A stretch of 22,227 nucleotides of DNA from Fusobacteriota bacterium. Lineage in GTDB: Bacteria; Fusobacteriota; Fusobacteriia; JAPLKR01. The number at the start of each line of letters is the position of its first letter. Positions within the stretch are counted from its first letter, which is position 1. The stretch spans positions 1 through 22,227 of the forward strand of contig JAPLKR010000059.1 of the NCBI GenBank assembly GCA_026387965.1, read 5' to 3'. Below, in pieces: positions 1-7,703 of the stretch. The notes below the pieces were generated by a model that worked only from the letters and a program-made list of their open reading frames with translations, searched no databases and was not told where the DNA came from. Position numbers and translations under genes: made by a program.

Positions 1-455
1 TTAAGCGGATAATTTATAACAATTGAATTCACTTGAAAAAACTCTGAAGTAAGCGAAGTAATGGATTTTTGAGTATTGATTATAATTTGTAATAATTGTT
101 TTTTAGATATTTTTCCATTTTCATAATCTTGGTATGCAAAATAATCACACTGAATTACATTAGCGGTTAACTTTGGAATCAATACTTGCTTTGAAAGTGG
201 TGTATTATTTTGAATCGATTTTATACCTGTTTGAATAAAGGGGGTAATATTGTTTAATAATGCAGCCTTAGAATAATTAGAAATATTCGAAGGGAGCGTG
301 ACTGGCTTTTCTTTTATTGTGGCAGCAGTGCTGCTTGAGCTAGTTGTGACCGCAGTCGGGATTTGGGTTATTGGTGAAAGAGAGTGACATCCATAGAGCA
401 AAATGAGCGCGCCAATAAGAAGAAATAAATATAAAACAGAGGATTTATTTTTCAT
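1..455 (-). CDS. Putative lipoprotein, 3' end outside window
   Basis: Reading the minus strand from ATG at 455-453 gives 151 codons without a stop before the window edge, so the gene is partial. GGAG at 464-461 lies 5 nt upstream of the start. The protein begins with a short Lys-containing n-region and a hydrophobic stretch (residues about 7-21), followed by LLYGC with Cys23. This is a plausible type II signal peptide and lipidation site, so the mature protein would be anchored on the outer face of the membrane. A Ser/Thr/Pro-rich spacer (about residues 25-58) follows, then a region with no domain I recognise. It resembles in pattern the lipoprotein that starts at 21987, both having N-I followed about a dozen residues later by NTP plus a hydrophobic residue. 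A promoter lies at 488-516. Function unknown. Confidence 0.75.
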   Translation of the reverse strand, partial: MKNKSSVLYLFLLIGALILLYGCHSLSPITQIPTAVTTSSSSTAATIKEKPVTLPSNISNYSKAALLNNITPFIQTGIKSIQNNTPLSKQVLIPKLTANVIQCDYFAYQDYENGKISKKQLLQIIINTQKSITSLTSEFFQVNSIVINYPL

Positions 456-487
456 ATGATCTCCATTTAGGTAAAGTATTTAACACT

Positions 488-516
488 ATTTAACCAAAAT
501 ACTGGCAATATGTCAA
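488..516 (-). promoter_or_regulatory. Promoter of the lipoprotein gene at 455
   Basis: On the minus strand there is a perfect -35 TTGACA (516-511), a 17-nt spacer and a -10 TTAAAT (493-488), which has four of six consensus bases. It sits between the tRNA terminator and the ribosome binding site of the lipoprotein gene, so that gene can be transcribed independently of the tRNA. Confidence 0.6.
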
Positions 517-534
517 TAAAAAATGATATAAAAT

Positions 535-557
535 AAAAAAAGAGACAGTATGCCTCT
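535..557 (-). terminator. Intrinsic terminator of tRNA-Gln
   Basis: On the minus strand, AGAGGC (557-552) pairs with GTCTCT (546-541) with one G-T wobble around a 5-nt loop. A run of T follows (540-535 read as TTTTTT). It lies 15 nt beyond the encoded CCA of the tRNA. Confidence 0.75.
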
Positions 558-571
558 TAAATTATTATGTA

Positions 572-646
572 TGGCTGGGCTGGGTGGATTCGAACCAACG
601 CATACTGGAGTCAAAGTCCAGTGCCTTACCGCTTGGCGACAGCCCA
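572..646 (-). tRNA. trnQ: tRNA-Gln (UUG)
   Basis: The minus strand folds as a 75-nt cloverleaf. The acceptor stem TGGGCTG (646-640) pairs perfectly with CAGCCCA (582-576), the discriminator is G, and CCA is encoded at 574-572. The D-arm is GCC/GGC around AAGCGGTAA. The anticodon stem CTGGA/TCCAG encloses the loop CTTTGAC with anticodon TTG at 614-612, which reads CAA and CAG glutamine codons. The T-loop is TTCGAAT. The T-stem GTTGG/CCACC carries one T-C mismatch, a mild oddity that does not argue against function given the intact promoter and terminator. It stands alone, not in a cluster. Confidence 0.95.
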
Positions 647-665
647 ATTTCTACTGACAAATATA

Positions 666-694
666 ATTATAGCAAAAAATCAAGGAAGTGTCAA
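666..694 (-). promoter_or_regulatory. Consensus promoter of tRNA-Gln
   Basis: On the minus strand, TTGACA (694-689), a spacer of exactly 17 nt and TATAAT (671-666) match the housekeeping sigma consensus in all 12 positions. The predicted start is about a dozen nucleotides upstream of the mature tRNA 5' end at 646, so a short 5' leader would be removed by RNase P. Confidence 0.9.
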
Positions 695-777
695 CTATAA
701 AATGATGTTTTTTAATGCCTTTTCTTAAAATAAAAAGAAGGTAAGATATGAAGATATAAAAATGAATAAAATATGAT

Positions 778-807
778 TTGATGTGTTGTGTAAGAGTTTG
801 ATATAAT
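778..807 (+). promoter_or_regulatory. Promoter of the protease-yigZ-punA operon
   Basis: TTGATG (778-783), an 18-nt spacer and a perfect TATAAT (802-807) lie 25 nt upstream of the start codon at 832. A GGAAAGGA ribosome binding site follows at 820-827. The 647-777 stretch between this and the divergent tRNA promoter holds no gene that I can see. Confidence 0.65.
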
Positions 808-831
808 ATAAAAAAAGCCGGAAAGGATTAT

Positions 832-1635
832 ATGAAAGAGTATTTAAAGAGATTTGTGGAAGCCAATTCACACATGAGCAAAAAGATGAAGATTTTCTAT
901 TTAGGGATTTTAGTAGTTATACTACTCTATTTAATATACCAACTTGCACTTTCGCCAAAATATATTGTTTTTATCGTAGCGTTATATATAGGGGTAGTTT
1001 GGCATGAGTTAGGACATGGTATTGCAGCACTCATTTTAGGAGATGATACGGCCAAAAAGGCTGGACGGATATCGCTAAACCCTCTAAAACATATTGATCC
1101 CATTGGCATAATTATTCCTATTCTACTCATGATAGTGGGATCTCCCTTTGTAATTGGTTGGGCAAAGCCGATACCTATTGCCTTTTATAAGATAAAAAGA
1201 CAAAGAGTGGCTCTTTTTATGATTGGTATTTCAGGTGTTGTAGTGAATGCGATTAATTGCATCATTGCGGGAGTTTTATTGCATTTTGTTTCAATCACCT
1301 CCGCATATCAAGCGCTTTCGGTACTTTTTTTACACGCAAAGCTTGGATATGGCGATATTCATGTGGTCTGGGCATTGTTGCTCGTTTATATTATTATTAT
1401 TAATTTGGCGCTAGCTATATTTAACCTACTTCCGATACCACCTTTAGATGGATCGAGAGTCATTGGGAGTTTTTTACCGACCGAGATACTTAGAAAGTAT
1501 TTCTCCATAGAACGGTTTGGTTTTGTTATCATCATAGCACTTCTCGCTTTTGGGTTACTAGATGGGGTATTTTCAAAGCCTTTTTATTATATTTTACAGT
1601 GGATAATTCGCCTATCAACAGGAATAGAAATATGA
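832..1635 (+). CDS. Site-2-type zinc metalloprotease (peptidase M50)
   Basis: This 267-residue multipass membrane protein is a predicted intramembrane protease of the compact M50B type, the group that includes SpoIVFB-like and other small site-2 proteases. HELGH (His58, Glu59, His62) supplies two zinc ligands and the catalytic Glu inside a membrane helix. NLLPIPPLDG (Asp206) near the C terminus supplies the third ligand. Hydrophobic segments lie at about 22-40, 44-62, 92-112, 127-152, 176-200 and 230-248. There is no PDZ domain or other soluble domain, and the length is usual for the family. The start follows GGAAAGGA by 4 nt. It is the first gene of a three-gene operon and overlaps the next by ATGA. 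The substrate cannot be read from sequence; a sporulation role is not implied, since no sporulation gene is nearby. Confidence 0.9.
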   Translation: MKEYLKRFVEANSHMSKKMKIFYLGILVVILLYLIYQLALSPKYIVFIVALYIGVVWHELGHGIAALILGDDTAKKAGRISLNPLKHIDPIGIIIPILLMIVGSPFVIGWAKPIPIAFYKIKRQRVALFMIGISGVVVNAINCIIAGVLLHFVSITSAYQALSVLFLHAKLGYGDIHVVWALLLVYIIIINLALAIFNLLPIPPLDGSRVIGSFLPTEILRKYFSIERFGFVIIIALLAFGLLDGVFSKPFYYILQWIIRLSTGIEI

Positions 1636-2207
1636 GTTTGACTGTGAAAAGTTACCATGAAATACTATACGAAGAGCGAAAATCTAAATTTTATGGCTTT
1701 ATTAAACCGATTCTAAATTTAAAGGAAGCTCAGAATTTTATTTTTCAAATTTCAAAGGAAAATTCCCAGGCTACCCATAATGTATATGCTTACCGTGTTC
1801 AAGATGATGAGGGGGTACATGTAAAAGCCTATGACGATGGAGAGCCAAAAAATACGGCAGGCAAGCCCATTTTAGACATCTTAAACCATAATGATTTGTC
1901 TAATGTCGTAATTGTTGTTTCACGGTATTTTGGAGGTATAAAATTAGGCGCCGGGGGATTAATTCGAGCTTATGCTTCGGCTGCTAAAAAAGTTATTGAA
2001 GAGAATGAAAAGGTTCCTATTGAAAAACATGTAGACTTTATGATAGAATTCGATTACATGTTAGTCAAAACAGTTGATAATTTTTTAATTTCTCATGGAA
2101 TTTCAGATGTTGAGAAGGGCTTTCGAGAACGTGTAATTTTTAAATTCTCGGCATCAGAAGAGTTGCAAGCGGCATTAAAAGAAATTCAAGGTGTTTCAAT
2201 TATTTAG
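1632..2207 (+). CDS. yigZ: YigZ/IMPACT family protein (UPF0029)
   Basis: The 191-residue protein has the family signatures ATHNVYAYR (about 47-55), YDDGEPKNTAGKP (67-79) and SRYFGGIKLGAGGLIRAYA (97-115), followed by a smaller C-terminal domain typical of the family. YigZ/YvyE proteins are cytoplasmic and related to the eukaryotic IMPACT/Yih1 proteins; their molecular role in bacteria is not well settled. I chose ATG at 1632 over an in-frame ATG at 1599 because it gives the usual family N terminus and forms an ATGA overlap with the protease stop, implying translational coupling. No strong ribosome binding site precedes either start. Confidence 0.92.
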   Translation: MSLTVKSYHEILYEERKSKFYGFIKPILNLKEAQNFIFQISKENSQATHNVYAYRVQDDEGVHVKAYDDGEPKNTAGKPILDILNHNDLSNVVIVVSRYFGGIKLGAGGLIRAYASAAKKVIEENEKVPIEKHVDFMIEFDYMLVKTVDNFLISHGISDVEKGFRERVIFKFSASEELQAALKEIQGVSII

Positions 2208-2215
2208 GAGGTTTG

Positions 2216-3046
2216 ATGAAAAACATAGAAATACAACAGGTAAAAGAGAGTGCAGCTTTTTTGAAAAAAGCATTTAATTCTGAGATTCCGGAGATCGCAG
2301 TAATTTTGGGAAGTGGGTTGGGCGATTTCACAAAAGTAGTAGATGTTATTGAGACGATAGAGTATAAAGATATTCCTGGATTTCCAGTTTCAACTGTTGC
2401 AGGACACGCAGGGGCTCTTTCAATTGCAAAAATCTCAGAAAGTAAAAGCATACTTCTCATGAGAGGGCGTTTTCATCCATATGAAGGATATACACCACAA
2501 GAAGTTACTTTTCCAGTAGCGGTAATGGCGGCGTTGGGGGTGAAAAAACTGATAGTTAGTAACGCAGCGGGAGGGCTTAACCCAAGTTTTTCTAAAGGGG
2601 ATATAATGATTATCAACGATCATATTAACCTTTTAGGTGGACATCCATTGATCGGGAAAAACGATGACTTGGTAGGACCACGATTTTTAGATATGACAGA
2701 ACCATATAGCCACAAGCTTATAAAAGTTGCAAAAAACGTTGCAAAAAAACTGAATATCACTTTTCAAGAGGGCTGTTATGTTGGGTTTACTGGACCAACC
2801 TATGAAACAAAATCAGAAGTTAAATTTGCAAGAGTTATTGGGGGTGATACAGTAGGTATGTCTACAGTATGGGAGACAATTATAGCAAATTACTTTAAAA
2901 TTGAAGTATTGGGATTTTCTTGTGTAACGAATATGGCGACTGGTATTGCAGATAAAAAACACGATCACCATGATGTGGTAGAGGTAGCAAATAGAGTTTC
3001 GGCAACATTTTCAAATTGGGTAAAAGAGACTATTATTGCACTTTAG
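2216..3046 (+). CDS. punA: Purine nucleoside phosphorylase, trimeric PNP/MTAP family
   Basis: The protein (276 residues) should cleave purine nucleosides with phosphate to base plus (deoxy)ribose 1-phosphate in purine salvage. Family motifs are present in order: GSGLGDF with phosphate-binding Ser33, VAGHAG with His64, RGRFHPYEGY (83-92) with Arg85 and His87, SNAAGGLN (115-122), FTGPTYET (191-198), GMSTVWE (214-220) and TNMATG with Asn239. An Asn at this last position is associated with 6-oxopurine (inosine, guanosine) preference in trimeric PNPs. AGGAGG at 2206-2211 overlaps the yigZ stop. It is 4 nt from ATG 2216 and only 1 nt from an in-frame TTG at 2213, so I prefer the ATG. Last gene of its operon; a strong terminator begins directly after the stop. 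Confidence 0.95.
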   Translation: MKNIEIQQVKESAAFLKKAFNSEIPEIAVILGSGLGDFTKVVDVIETIEYKDIPGFPVSTVAGHAGALSIAKISESKSILLMRGRFHPYEGYTPQEVTFPVAVMAALGVKKLIVSNAAGGLNPSFSKGDIMIINDHINLLGGHPLIGKNDDLVGPRFLDMTEPYSHKLIKVAKNVAKKLNITFQEGCYVGFTGPTYETKSEVKFARVIGGDTVGMSTVWETIIANYFKIEVLGFSCVTNMATGIADKKHDHHDVVEVANRVSATFSNWVKETIIAL

Positions 3047-3047
3047 T

Positions 3048-3085
3048 AAAATTGCTTCTAGCTTAGGTTAGAAGCAATTTTATTT
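3048..3085 (+). terminator. Intrinsic terminator after punA
   Basis: A perfect 13-bp stem, AAAATTGCTTCTA (3048-3060) with TAGAAGCAATTTT (3069-3081), encloses an 8-nt loop and runs into TTTTATTT. The A-rich 5' arm and T-rich 3' arm could make it work in both directions. Confidence 0.9.
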
Positions 3086-3165
3086 GTGATTAGTGCTTAT
3101 AAATGTAGAGCAATAATATATAGATATTGAGTGAATGATTTTATGCTCTTAGCTAAAGGAGTGAT

Positions 3166-4344
3166 ATGAAAAGTGTAGAGATAGAAAGTCAAAGGCGTAA
3201 TTTAACATTACTAGCTTATTTTCTTTTTATATTTAATGGCATGCTGTTTATTTCTACAGGGGTATTAATGGAAAGTATTTCGGTTGATTTAAAAGTGCGA
3301 GTAGCTGAAGTTGGGTTGGCTCTGTTTATTATGAGTGTATCTCGAACAGGGATTTTTTTTTTAACGAGTACGATATTAAAAAGAATTTCTATGAAAACGG
3401 CACTGACAATATCGTTAATTATTCTAGGTGTTAGTTCACTAGTGATAATAAATTGTCATTCACTTTGGCAGTTTACGTTAGGATGTATTTTGATGGGAAT
3501 AGGAAGTAGTTTTACCATAACAATCCCCAATTATATTATCGTATCACTTTACATAAAAATAGAGAAATTTAAGAAACTCAATATATTAAATGCGACTTTT
3601 GCGATAGGAGGAACACTCAGTCCCTTTATTGTGGGGTCACTACTTCAAATAAATGTTGAGTGGCGCGTATTTTTATGGTTCGTATTAGGGGGATCACTCT
3701 TTTTTATTATATGGGGTATGAAATCACACTTTCCAAAAAAATCAGAAAATTCAATGAATGACTTTACTCAAAAAAAATTGAGATGGAATTTTTCGATCTA
3801 CTTAATAGCTACTGCAATGCTTTGTTATGTAATTTCAGAGTCTACCTTTTGTTTGTGGGCGGTTACGTTTTTTCAATTAAAATACGACTATAATATTTTT
3901 TTTGCGAGTTCACTGTTAACGTTATATTGGTTATTTATTACCATTGGTCGATCAACGATATATCTTGTTTCTCAAAAAATTCGAATTGATAAATACATCG
4001 GCATTATGGGACTACTCTCTATAATCAGTTATTCAATGATATTTTTAAATCATATCCCTTTAACACTGCTTTGTACTGTTGCGCTACTGGGACTTTCTCA
4101 TTCAACACTCTATGCGTCAATTTTAAGTTATGGAACGGATCAAGTATCTTCAGCGAATCCAAGCGTTATGATGTTTTTTGTAATTTGCGGCAGTACAGGA
4201 GGAATATCGGCTCCCTTTATTACCAGTATTATTGAAAATTACACTAGCGTATTTTATGCGTTATTTCTTGGAAACATTGCAATGATTATCTTATTTGTTG
4301 CAATATACTTTACAAAATTTGATAAACGAAACCCTGTATTATAA
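3166..4344 (+). CDS. MFS transporter, TsgA/FucP-like
   Basis: The 392-residue protein is almost wholly hydrophobic and shows about 12 membrane segments in two halves, split by a polar loop near residues 186-208 (KSHFPKKSENS onwards). GCILMGIGSSFTITIPN (TM4) and NATFAIGGTLSPFIVGSLL (TM5) resemble the same segments of TsgA/FucP-type transporters of the major facilitator superfamily, and the length is close to TsgA. The substrate is unknown; sugars are typical of the wider group. AAAGGAG stands just upstream of the ATG. The gene is monocistronic, lying between two terminators; I see no convincing promoter in 3086-3150 beyond an AT-rich TAATAT at 3114-3119. The annotation as MFS is firmer than the subfamily. 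Confidence 0.8.
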   Translation: MKSVEIESQRRNLTLLAYFLFIFNGMLFISTGVLMESISVDLKVRVAEVGLALFIMSVSRTGIFFLTSTILKRISMKTALTISLIILGVSSLVIINCHSLWQFTLGCILMGIGSSFTITIPNYIIVSLYIKIEKFKKLNILNATFAIGGTLSPFIVGSLLQINVEWRVFLWFVLGGSLFFIIWGMKSHFPKKSENSMNDFTQKKLRWNFSIYLIATAMLCYVISESTFCLWAVTFFQLKYDYNIFFASSLLTLYWLFITIGRSTIYLVSQKIRIDKYIGIMGLLSIISYSMIFLNHIPLTLLCTVALLGLSHSTLYASILSYGTDQVSSANPSVMMFFVICGSTGGISAPFITSIIENYTSVFYALFLGNIAMIILFVAIYFTKFDKRNPVL

Positions 4345-4375
4345 AAGCCAAAAATATAGAATATATTATTTATTT

Positions 4376-4410
4376 AGCCCTCTCTTTCTGTGAAAGAGAG
4401 GGCTTTGTTT
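4376..4410 (+). terminator. Intrinsic terminator after the MFS gene
   Basis: A 12-bp perfect stem, AGCCCTCTCTTT (4376-4387) with AAAGAGAGGGCT (4393-4404), has a 5-nt loop and is followed by TTGTTT. The AGCCCTCT core recurs in the terminator at 13084. Confidence 0.9.
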
Positions 4411-4554
4411 GATTAAATTGTTCGGAAAATCATTTATTAGATTCTACATAAATATAGAAACAAATTCTGGCTATGCCAAAGAGTTGACAAATTTAAAGAA
4501 ACAAAACACACTAACCTTATTAAATTCAAATAATATTAAAATTGCTAAATGCTA

Positions 4555-4583
4555 TTGATTTTATTGTTATTTTATGTTAACAT
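4555..4583 (+). promoter_or_regulatory. Probable promoter with palindromic operator before the PTS operon
   Basis: TTGATT (4555-4560), a 17-nt spacer and TAACAT (4578-4583) form a weak promoter, each box matching four of six consensus bases. The -10 lies inside a perfect 10-bp palindrome ATGTTAACAT (4574-4583), a natural place for a repressor. Further upstream, TGGCTATGCCA (4468-4478) is another inverted repeat and TTGACA (4484-4489) has no matching -10. A related GTGTTTTAACAC repeat stands before the second PTS unit. The rest of 4411-4632 holds no gene. Confidence 0.4.
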
Positions 4584-4632
4584 TTCACTACAACGACACA
4601 CAAAGTTCATTAAAAAATAAAAAGGAGAAAAA

Positions 4633-4938
4633 ATGAAACGAATTCTATTGGTTTGTGCAGCAGGAATGAGTACAAGTTTACTGGTTACAAAAATGCAAAA
4701 ATCAGCACAGGAACAAGGGGTAGAAGTATTTATTGAAGCACTCTCAGAAGCAGCAGCAAAAGATAAAATTGGAAATTATAATGTAGTTTTACTTGGACCA
4801 CAAGTGAGATTTATGGAAGGAAAAATAAAAGAATTAGCAAAACCTTACAATATTCCGGTGGCTGTGATCAATATGATGCACTATGGAATGATGAATGGCA
4901 AAGAGGTATTGGCACAAGCGCTAGGGTTAATGGGATAA
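4633..4938 (+). CDS. celA: PTS lactose/cellobiose-family EIIB
   Basis: This 101-residue cytoplasmic protein carries the phosphate from EIIA to the incoming sugar. The N terminus VCAAGMSTS places the phosphorylated Cys at residue 8 in the P-loop-like CxxGMST motif of the Lac/Cel family, and the length is the usual one for a stand-alone EIIB. AAAAGGAG precedes the ATG by 6-7 nt. It is the first gene of the operon IIB-IIC-IIA-mupG-GH18, 18 nt before the EIIC gene. The family handles cellobiose, N,N'-diacetylchitobiose, lactose and other aromatic or beta-linked glycosides. The GH18 gene in this operon favours an aminosugar disaccharide, but that is inference. Confidence 0.95.
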   Translation: MKRILLVCAAGMSTSLLVTKMQKSAQEQGVEVFIEALSEAAAKDKIGNYNVVLLGPQVRFMEGKIKELAKPYNIPVAVINMMHYGMMNGKEVLAQALGLMG

Positions 4939-4956
4939 AATTTTTGGGGGGCCTTT

Positions 4957-6249
4957 ATGAAAGCATTAATGAATTTTTTAGAGAAATACTTTGTCCCAGT
5001 TGCAGCAAGAGTTGGGGCACAAAGACATTTAGTGGCAATTCGAGATGGGTTTGTGGCAATTATGCCACTGATGATTGTGGGTTCACTTGCGGTATTGGTG
5101 AATAATTTGCCCATTCCGGTTTTTCAGCATTTTATGACAGCTCACTTTTCAACGTGGAAGTCACTCGGTGGATATATATGGACAGGAACATATGCGGTGA
5201 TGGCTGTTGCAGTAACATTTAGTATTAGTTATAATTTGGCTCGAAGTCGTGATAAAGATGGCTTAGCTGCTGCACTGCTTGCGTTTGTTTCAATTATTGT
5301 TATATCTCAACCAACGGCTGACGGGGGTCTGCCGCTCGGATGGCTTGGTTCACAAGGATTATTTATTGACATCGTAGTGGCGCTTGTTGTTACAGAGCTT
5401 TTTTGCTGGTTAATGGGTAATCCAAAATTGGTAATTAAAATGCCCGAAGGGGTACCACCATCGGTAGCCAAATCATTTGCTTCGCTTTTTCCTGGAATTA
5501 TCATTGTGGTTATCTTTGGAATAGTAAAATTTTTAACGGTAGCCATTGGGGTTCCAGATGTATATCAATGGGTATTTCATGTCATTCAAGCGCCACTAAT
5601 GGGACTTTCAAATACCCTTCCGGCTGCGATATTAATGGTATTTTTAATATCTCTCTTATGGTTCTTTGGACTACATGGCGCCAATATTATGCTCCCAATT
5701 ATGACAAGTTTATATCTACCGGCGTTAATGTCTAATATGCAAGCCGGAGTGCATGCACACTATATCTTCACAACATCATTTTTTGATGCGTTTGTTAATA
5801 TGGGTGGATCGGGGACATCGCTTGCACTTCTTGTAGCGATATTTATTGCCTCCAAAAGTGCCCATTATAGAGATTTAGCCAAGATGGCATTTGCTCCCGG
5901 TATTTTTAATATAAACGAGCCTGTAATGTTTGGGCTTCCTGTTGTATTAAATCCAATGCTTTTTATTCCATTCATTCTTGTTCCTGTGGTACTAGTTATT
6001 ATTTCATGGGCAGCCACAGCGATTGGACTTGTTCCACATACGATGATTCTAATGCCTTGGACGACCCCGCCCATTATTGGCGGAATGCTAGTAACACAAT
6101 CGATACGAGGTGGTATTTTAGCATTATTTAATTTTTGTGTTGCAGTAGCGATTTATCTTCCGTTTATTAAGCTTGGCGAAAGTGCAAAAGTAAAAGCTAT
6201 TGAAGCGCAAAGCGAAGCAGCGCATCACCATGCAACACAATCGACATAA
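4957..6249 (+). CDS. celB: PTS lactose/cellobiose-family EIIC permease
   Basis: The 430-residue integral membrane protein translocates the disaccharide. Family landmarks are QRHLVAIRDGF (22-32) near the N terminus, KMPEGVPPSVAKSFASLFP (161-179), WFFGLHGAN with His240 and NINEPVMFGLP (318-328) with Glu321. The His and Glu correspond to residues that contact sugar in the structurally studied chitobiose/maltose-superfamily permeases. About 10 hydrophobic segments are visible. The C terminus is polar and His-rich (AHHHATQST). The ribosome binding site is the G-rich run just upstream rather than a clean AGGAGG. It lacks fused IIB or IIA domains, which are encoded by its neighbours. Confidence 0.95.
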   Translation: MKALMNFLEKYFVPVAARVGAQRHLVAIRDGFVAIMPLMIVGSLAVLVNNLPIPVFQHFMTAHFSTWKSLGGYIWTGTYAVMAVAVTFSISYNLARSRDKDGLAAALLAFVSIIVISQPTADGGLPLGWLGSQGLFIDIVVALVVTELFCWLMGNPKLVIKMPEGVPPSVAKSFASLFPGIIIVVIFGIVKFLTVAIGVPDVYQWVFHVIQAPLMGLSNTLPAAILMVFLISLLWFFGLHGANIMLPIMTSLYLPALMSNMQAGVHAHYIFTTSFFDAFVNMGGSGTSLALLVAIFIASKSAHYRDLAKMAFAPGIFNINEPVMFGLPVVLNPMLFIPFILVPVVLVIISWAATAIGLVPHTMILMPWTTPPIIGGMLVTQSIRGGILALFNFCVAVAIYLPFIKLGESAKVKAIEAQSEAAHHHATQST

Positions 6250-6280
6250 TGTTCATACTAGAAAAAAATACGGAGGAACA

Positions 6281-6625
6281 ATGGAAATAGAGCAAATTGA
6301 AGAAATTATTATGGGAATTATTGTTAATGCGGGCGAAGCAAAAGCATTAGCATATGAAGGGTTAAGAGGTGCACGGCGTGGTGAGTTTATGCAAGCGGCA
6401 GAGTTGATAGAACAAGCAAGAATGGCTCTAAATGGTGCGCATGCTGTTCAAACAGATGTGATTCGACGTGAAGTAGAAGGGGTGGACAAAGTGCCTGTAT
6501 CTATTATGTTTGTACACGCTCAAGATCATTTGATGACGGTTATTAGTGATATTCAACTTATTGAAGAGATGATAGAGATGCAAAAAGAGATATTTGAATT
6601 AAAGCAAAGGATTAAAGTAGTATGA
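6281..6625 (+). CDS. celC: PTS lactose/cellobiose-family EIIA
   Basis: EIIA receives phosphate from HPr and passes it to EIIB. The 114-residue all-helical protein has the motif MFVHAQDHLMT, with phosphorylated His79 and metal-binding Asp82, at the same place as in LacA/ChbA trimers. Upstream is the usual NAGEAKALAYEGLRGARRGEF helix pair. The reading frame is open back to 6200, but GGAGG immediately before ATG 6281 and the family N terminus fix the start there, 31 nt after EIIC. Its stop overlaps the start of mupG (ATGA), so the two are translationally coupled. As the only EIIA in the window it may also serve the orphan EIIC at 10269. Confidence 0.95.
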   Translation: MEIEQIEEIIMGIIVNAGEAKALAYEGLRGARRGEFMQAAELIEQARMALNGAHAVQTDVIRREVEGVDKVPVSIMFVHAQDHLMTVISDIQLIEEMIEMQKEIFELKQRIKVV

Positions 6626-7695
6626 GACGACTTGGAATTTCGGTATATCCACAATATGAAACAATAGAAAAATGGAAAGATTATATATCTCAAGCGGCAA
6701 AATTGGGATTTTCTCATATTTTTACTTGCTTACTTTCGCTTGAAAATGAAGCCGACATCTTGAAGTTTAAAAGTATCATGAGACATGCGCGAACATTGGG
6801 ATTTACAGTCTTAGCTGATGTGTCACCGAGTGTACTTCATCGGTATAATTTAACCTATAAAGAGCTTAAGTTTTTTGAAGAGTTAGGCGTTACAGGAATT
6901 CGTTTGGATGAGGGATTTTCGGGATTTGAAGAGAGCATTATGAGTTGTAATCCTTATGGGTTAACGGTTGATATAAATTTGAGTGGAGGTTCAAAAGTCA
7001 TCGAACGGCTTTTAGAATTTCAGCCGAATTTAAGCCAAATATCGGTGACACATAATTTCTATCCCATGCCTTATAGTGGGCTTTCGAGAGAACATGCGTT
7101 GCAAACTTTAAAAACAGCTAAAAAAAATGGTATATCAACTTCTGTATTTGTGAATGCCAAATCAGCCAAATACGGTCCATGGCCACTGTCTAATGGGCTC
7201 TGTACGCTAGAAATGCATCGTGATCTAGACATTATGACTCAAGTTAAAGATTGGTTTAATACCAATTTAGTGGATACAGTTATTATTGCAAATGCCTTTG
7301 CGAGCAGTGAAGAGCTTGAGAGTGTTTCAATAGTTTCAAAGGGCATATTAGAACTTCGACTAGAATGTGAAAAATTACCAAAAATTTATGAAAAAATACT
7401 TTTTGAAGAGCTTCATTTTCATCGAGGTGATATCTCAGAATATTTGATACGGTCAACACAGAGTCGCGTGAAGTATAAGGGAGAAAACTTTCCATTAATA
7501 AATGTGCGAGATATTGAAGTTGGGGATGTTTTGATTCATTCAAGCGAAAATTCTCGTTATGCAGGTGAGATGAATATTGCATTAAAACCTATGAAAAACA
7601 GTGGTGCAATTTCAATTGTTGGAAACATAGCATCAGAAGAATTATTTCTTCTTTTACAAATTAAACCATGGCAGAAATTTATATTAAAAAAATAG
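6622..7695 (+). CDS. mupG: MupG/DUF871 family 6-phospho-glycosidase
   Basis: The 357-residue cytoplasmic protein matches the DUF871 family in full length. It has an N-terminal TIM barrel beginning RRLGISVYPQYE, with GFSHIFTCLLS (28-38), LGVTGIRLDEGFSGFEE (about 87-103), VTHNFYPMPYSGLS (about 142-155) and GPWPLSNGLCTLE. A smaller C-terminal beta domain (about 240-357) includes SRYAGEMNIAL. The characterised member, Staphylococcus aureus MupG, hydrolyses MurNAc 6-phosphate-GlcNAc after PTS import during cell-wall recycling. Other DUF871 proteins sit beside cellobiose-type PTS genes, as here, and their substrates are not all known. Its start overlaps the EIIA stop. With a GH18 enzyme downstream, phosphorylated MurNAc-GlcNAc or chitobiose are both candidates; no MurNAc-6-P etherase (MurQ) gene is nearby. 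Confidence 0.85.
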   Translation: MRRLGISVYPQYETIEKWKDYISQAAKLGFSHIFTCLLSLENEADILKFKSIMRHARTLGFTVLADVSPSVLHRYNLTYKELKFFEELGVTGIRLDEGFSGFEESIMSCNPYGLTVDINLSGGSKVIERLLEFQPNLSQISVTHNFYPMPYSGLSREHALQTLKTAKKNGISTSVFVNAKSAKYGPWPLSNGLCTLEMHRDLDIMTQVKDWFNTNLVDTVIIANAFASSEELESVSIVSKGILELRLECEKLPKIYEKILFEELHFHRGDISEYLIRSTQSRVKYKGENFPLINVRDIEVGDVLIHSSENSRYAGEMNIALKPMKNSGAISIVGNIASEELFLLLQIKPWQKFILKK

Positions 7696-7703
7696 GAGAG
7701 ACA

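Noticed and set aside
572-646. tRNA-Gln as an integration site for a mobile element
   Set aside because: No integrase gene, no duplicated tRNA 3' end and no phage-like genes appear in the window.
4468-4489. TGGC-rich inverted repeat and TTGACA considered as a sigma-54 or sigma-A promoter
   Set aside because: There is no TTGC at the -12 spacing for sigma-54 and no -10 at 16-18 nt from the TTGACA.
6200-6280. Longer N terminus for the PTS EIIA
   Set aside because: It would overlap EIIC and add a basic tail absent from the family; GGAGG before ATG 6281 explains the true start.
7668-7703. Longer N terminus for the GH18 protein
   Set aside because: It would put charged residues before the signal peptide and start inside mupG; a good ribosome binding site serves ATG 7704.
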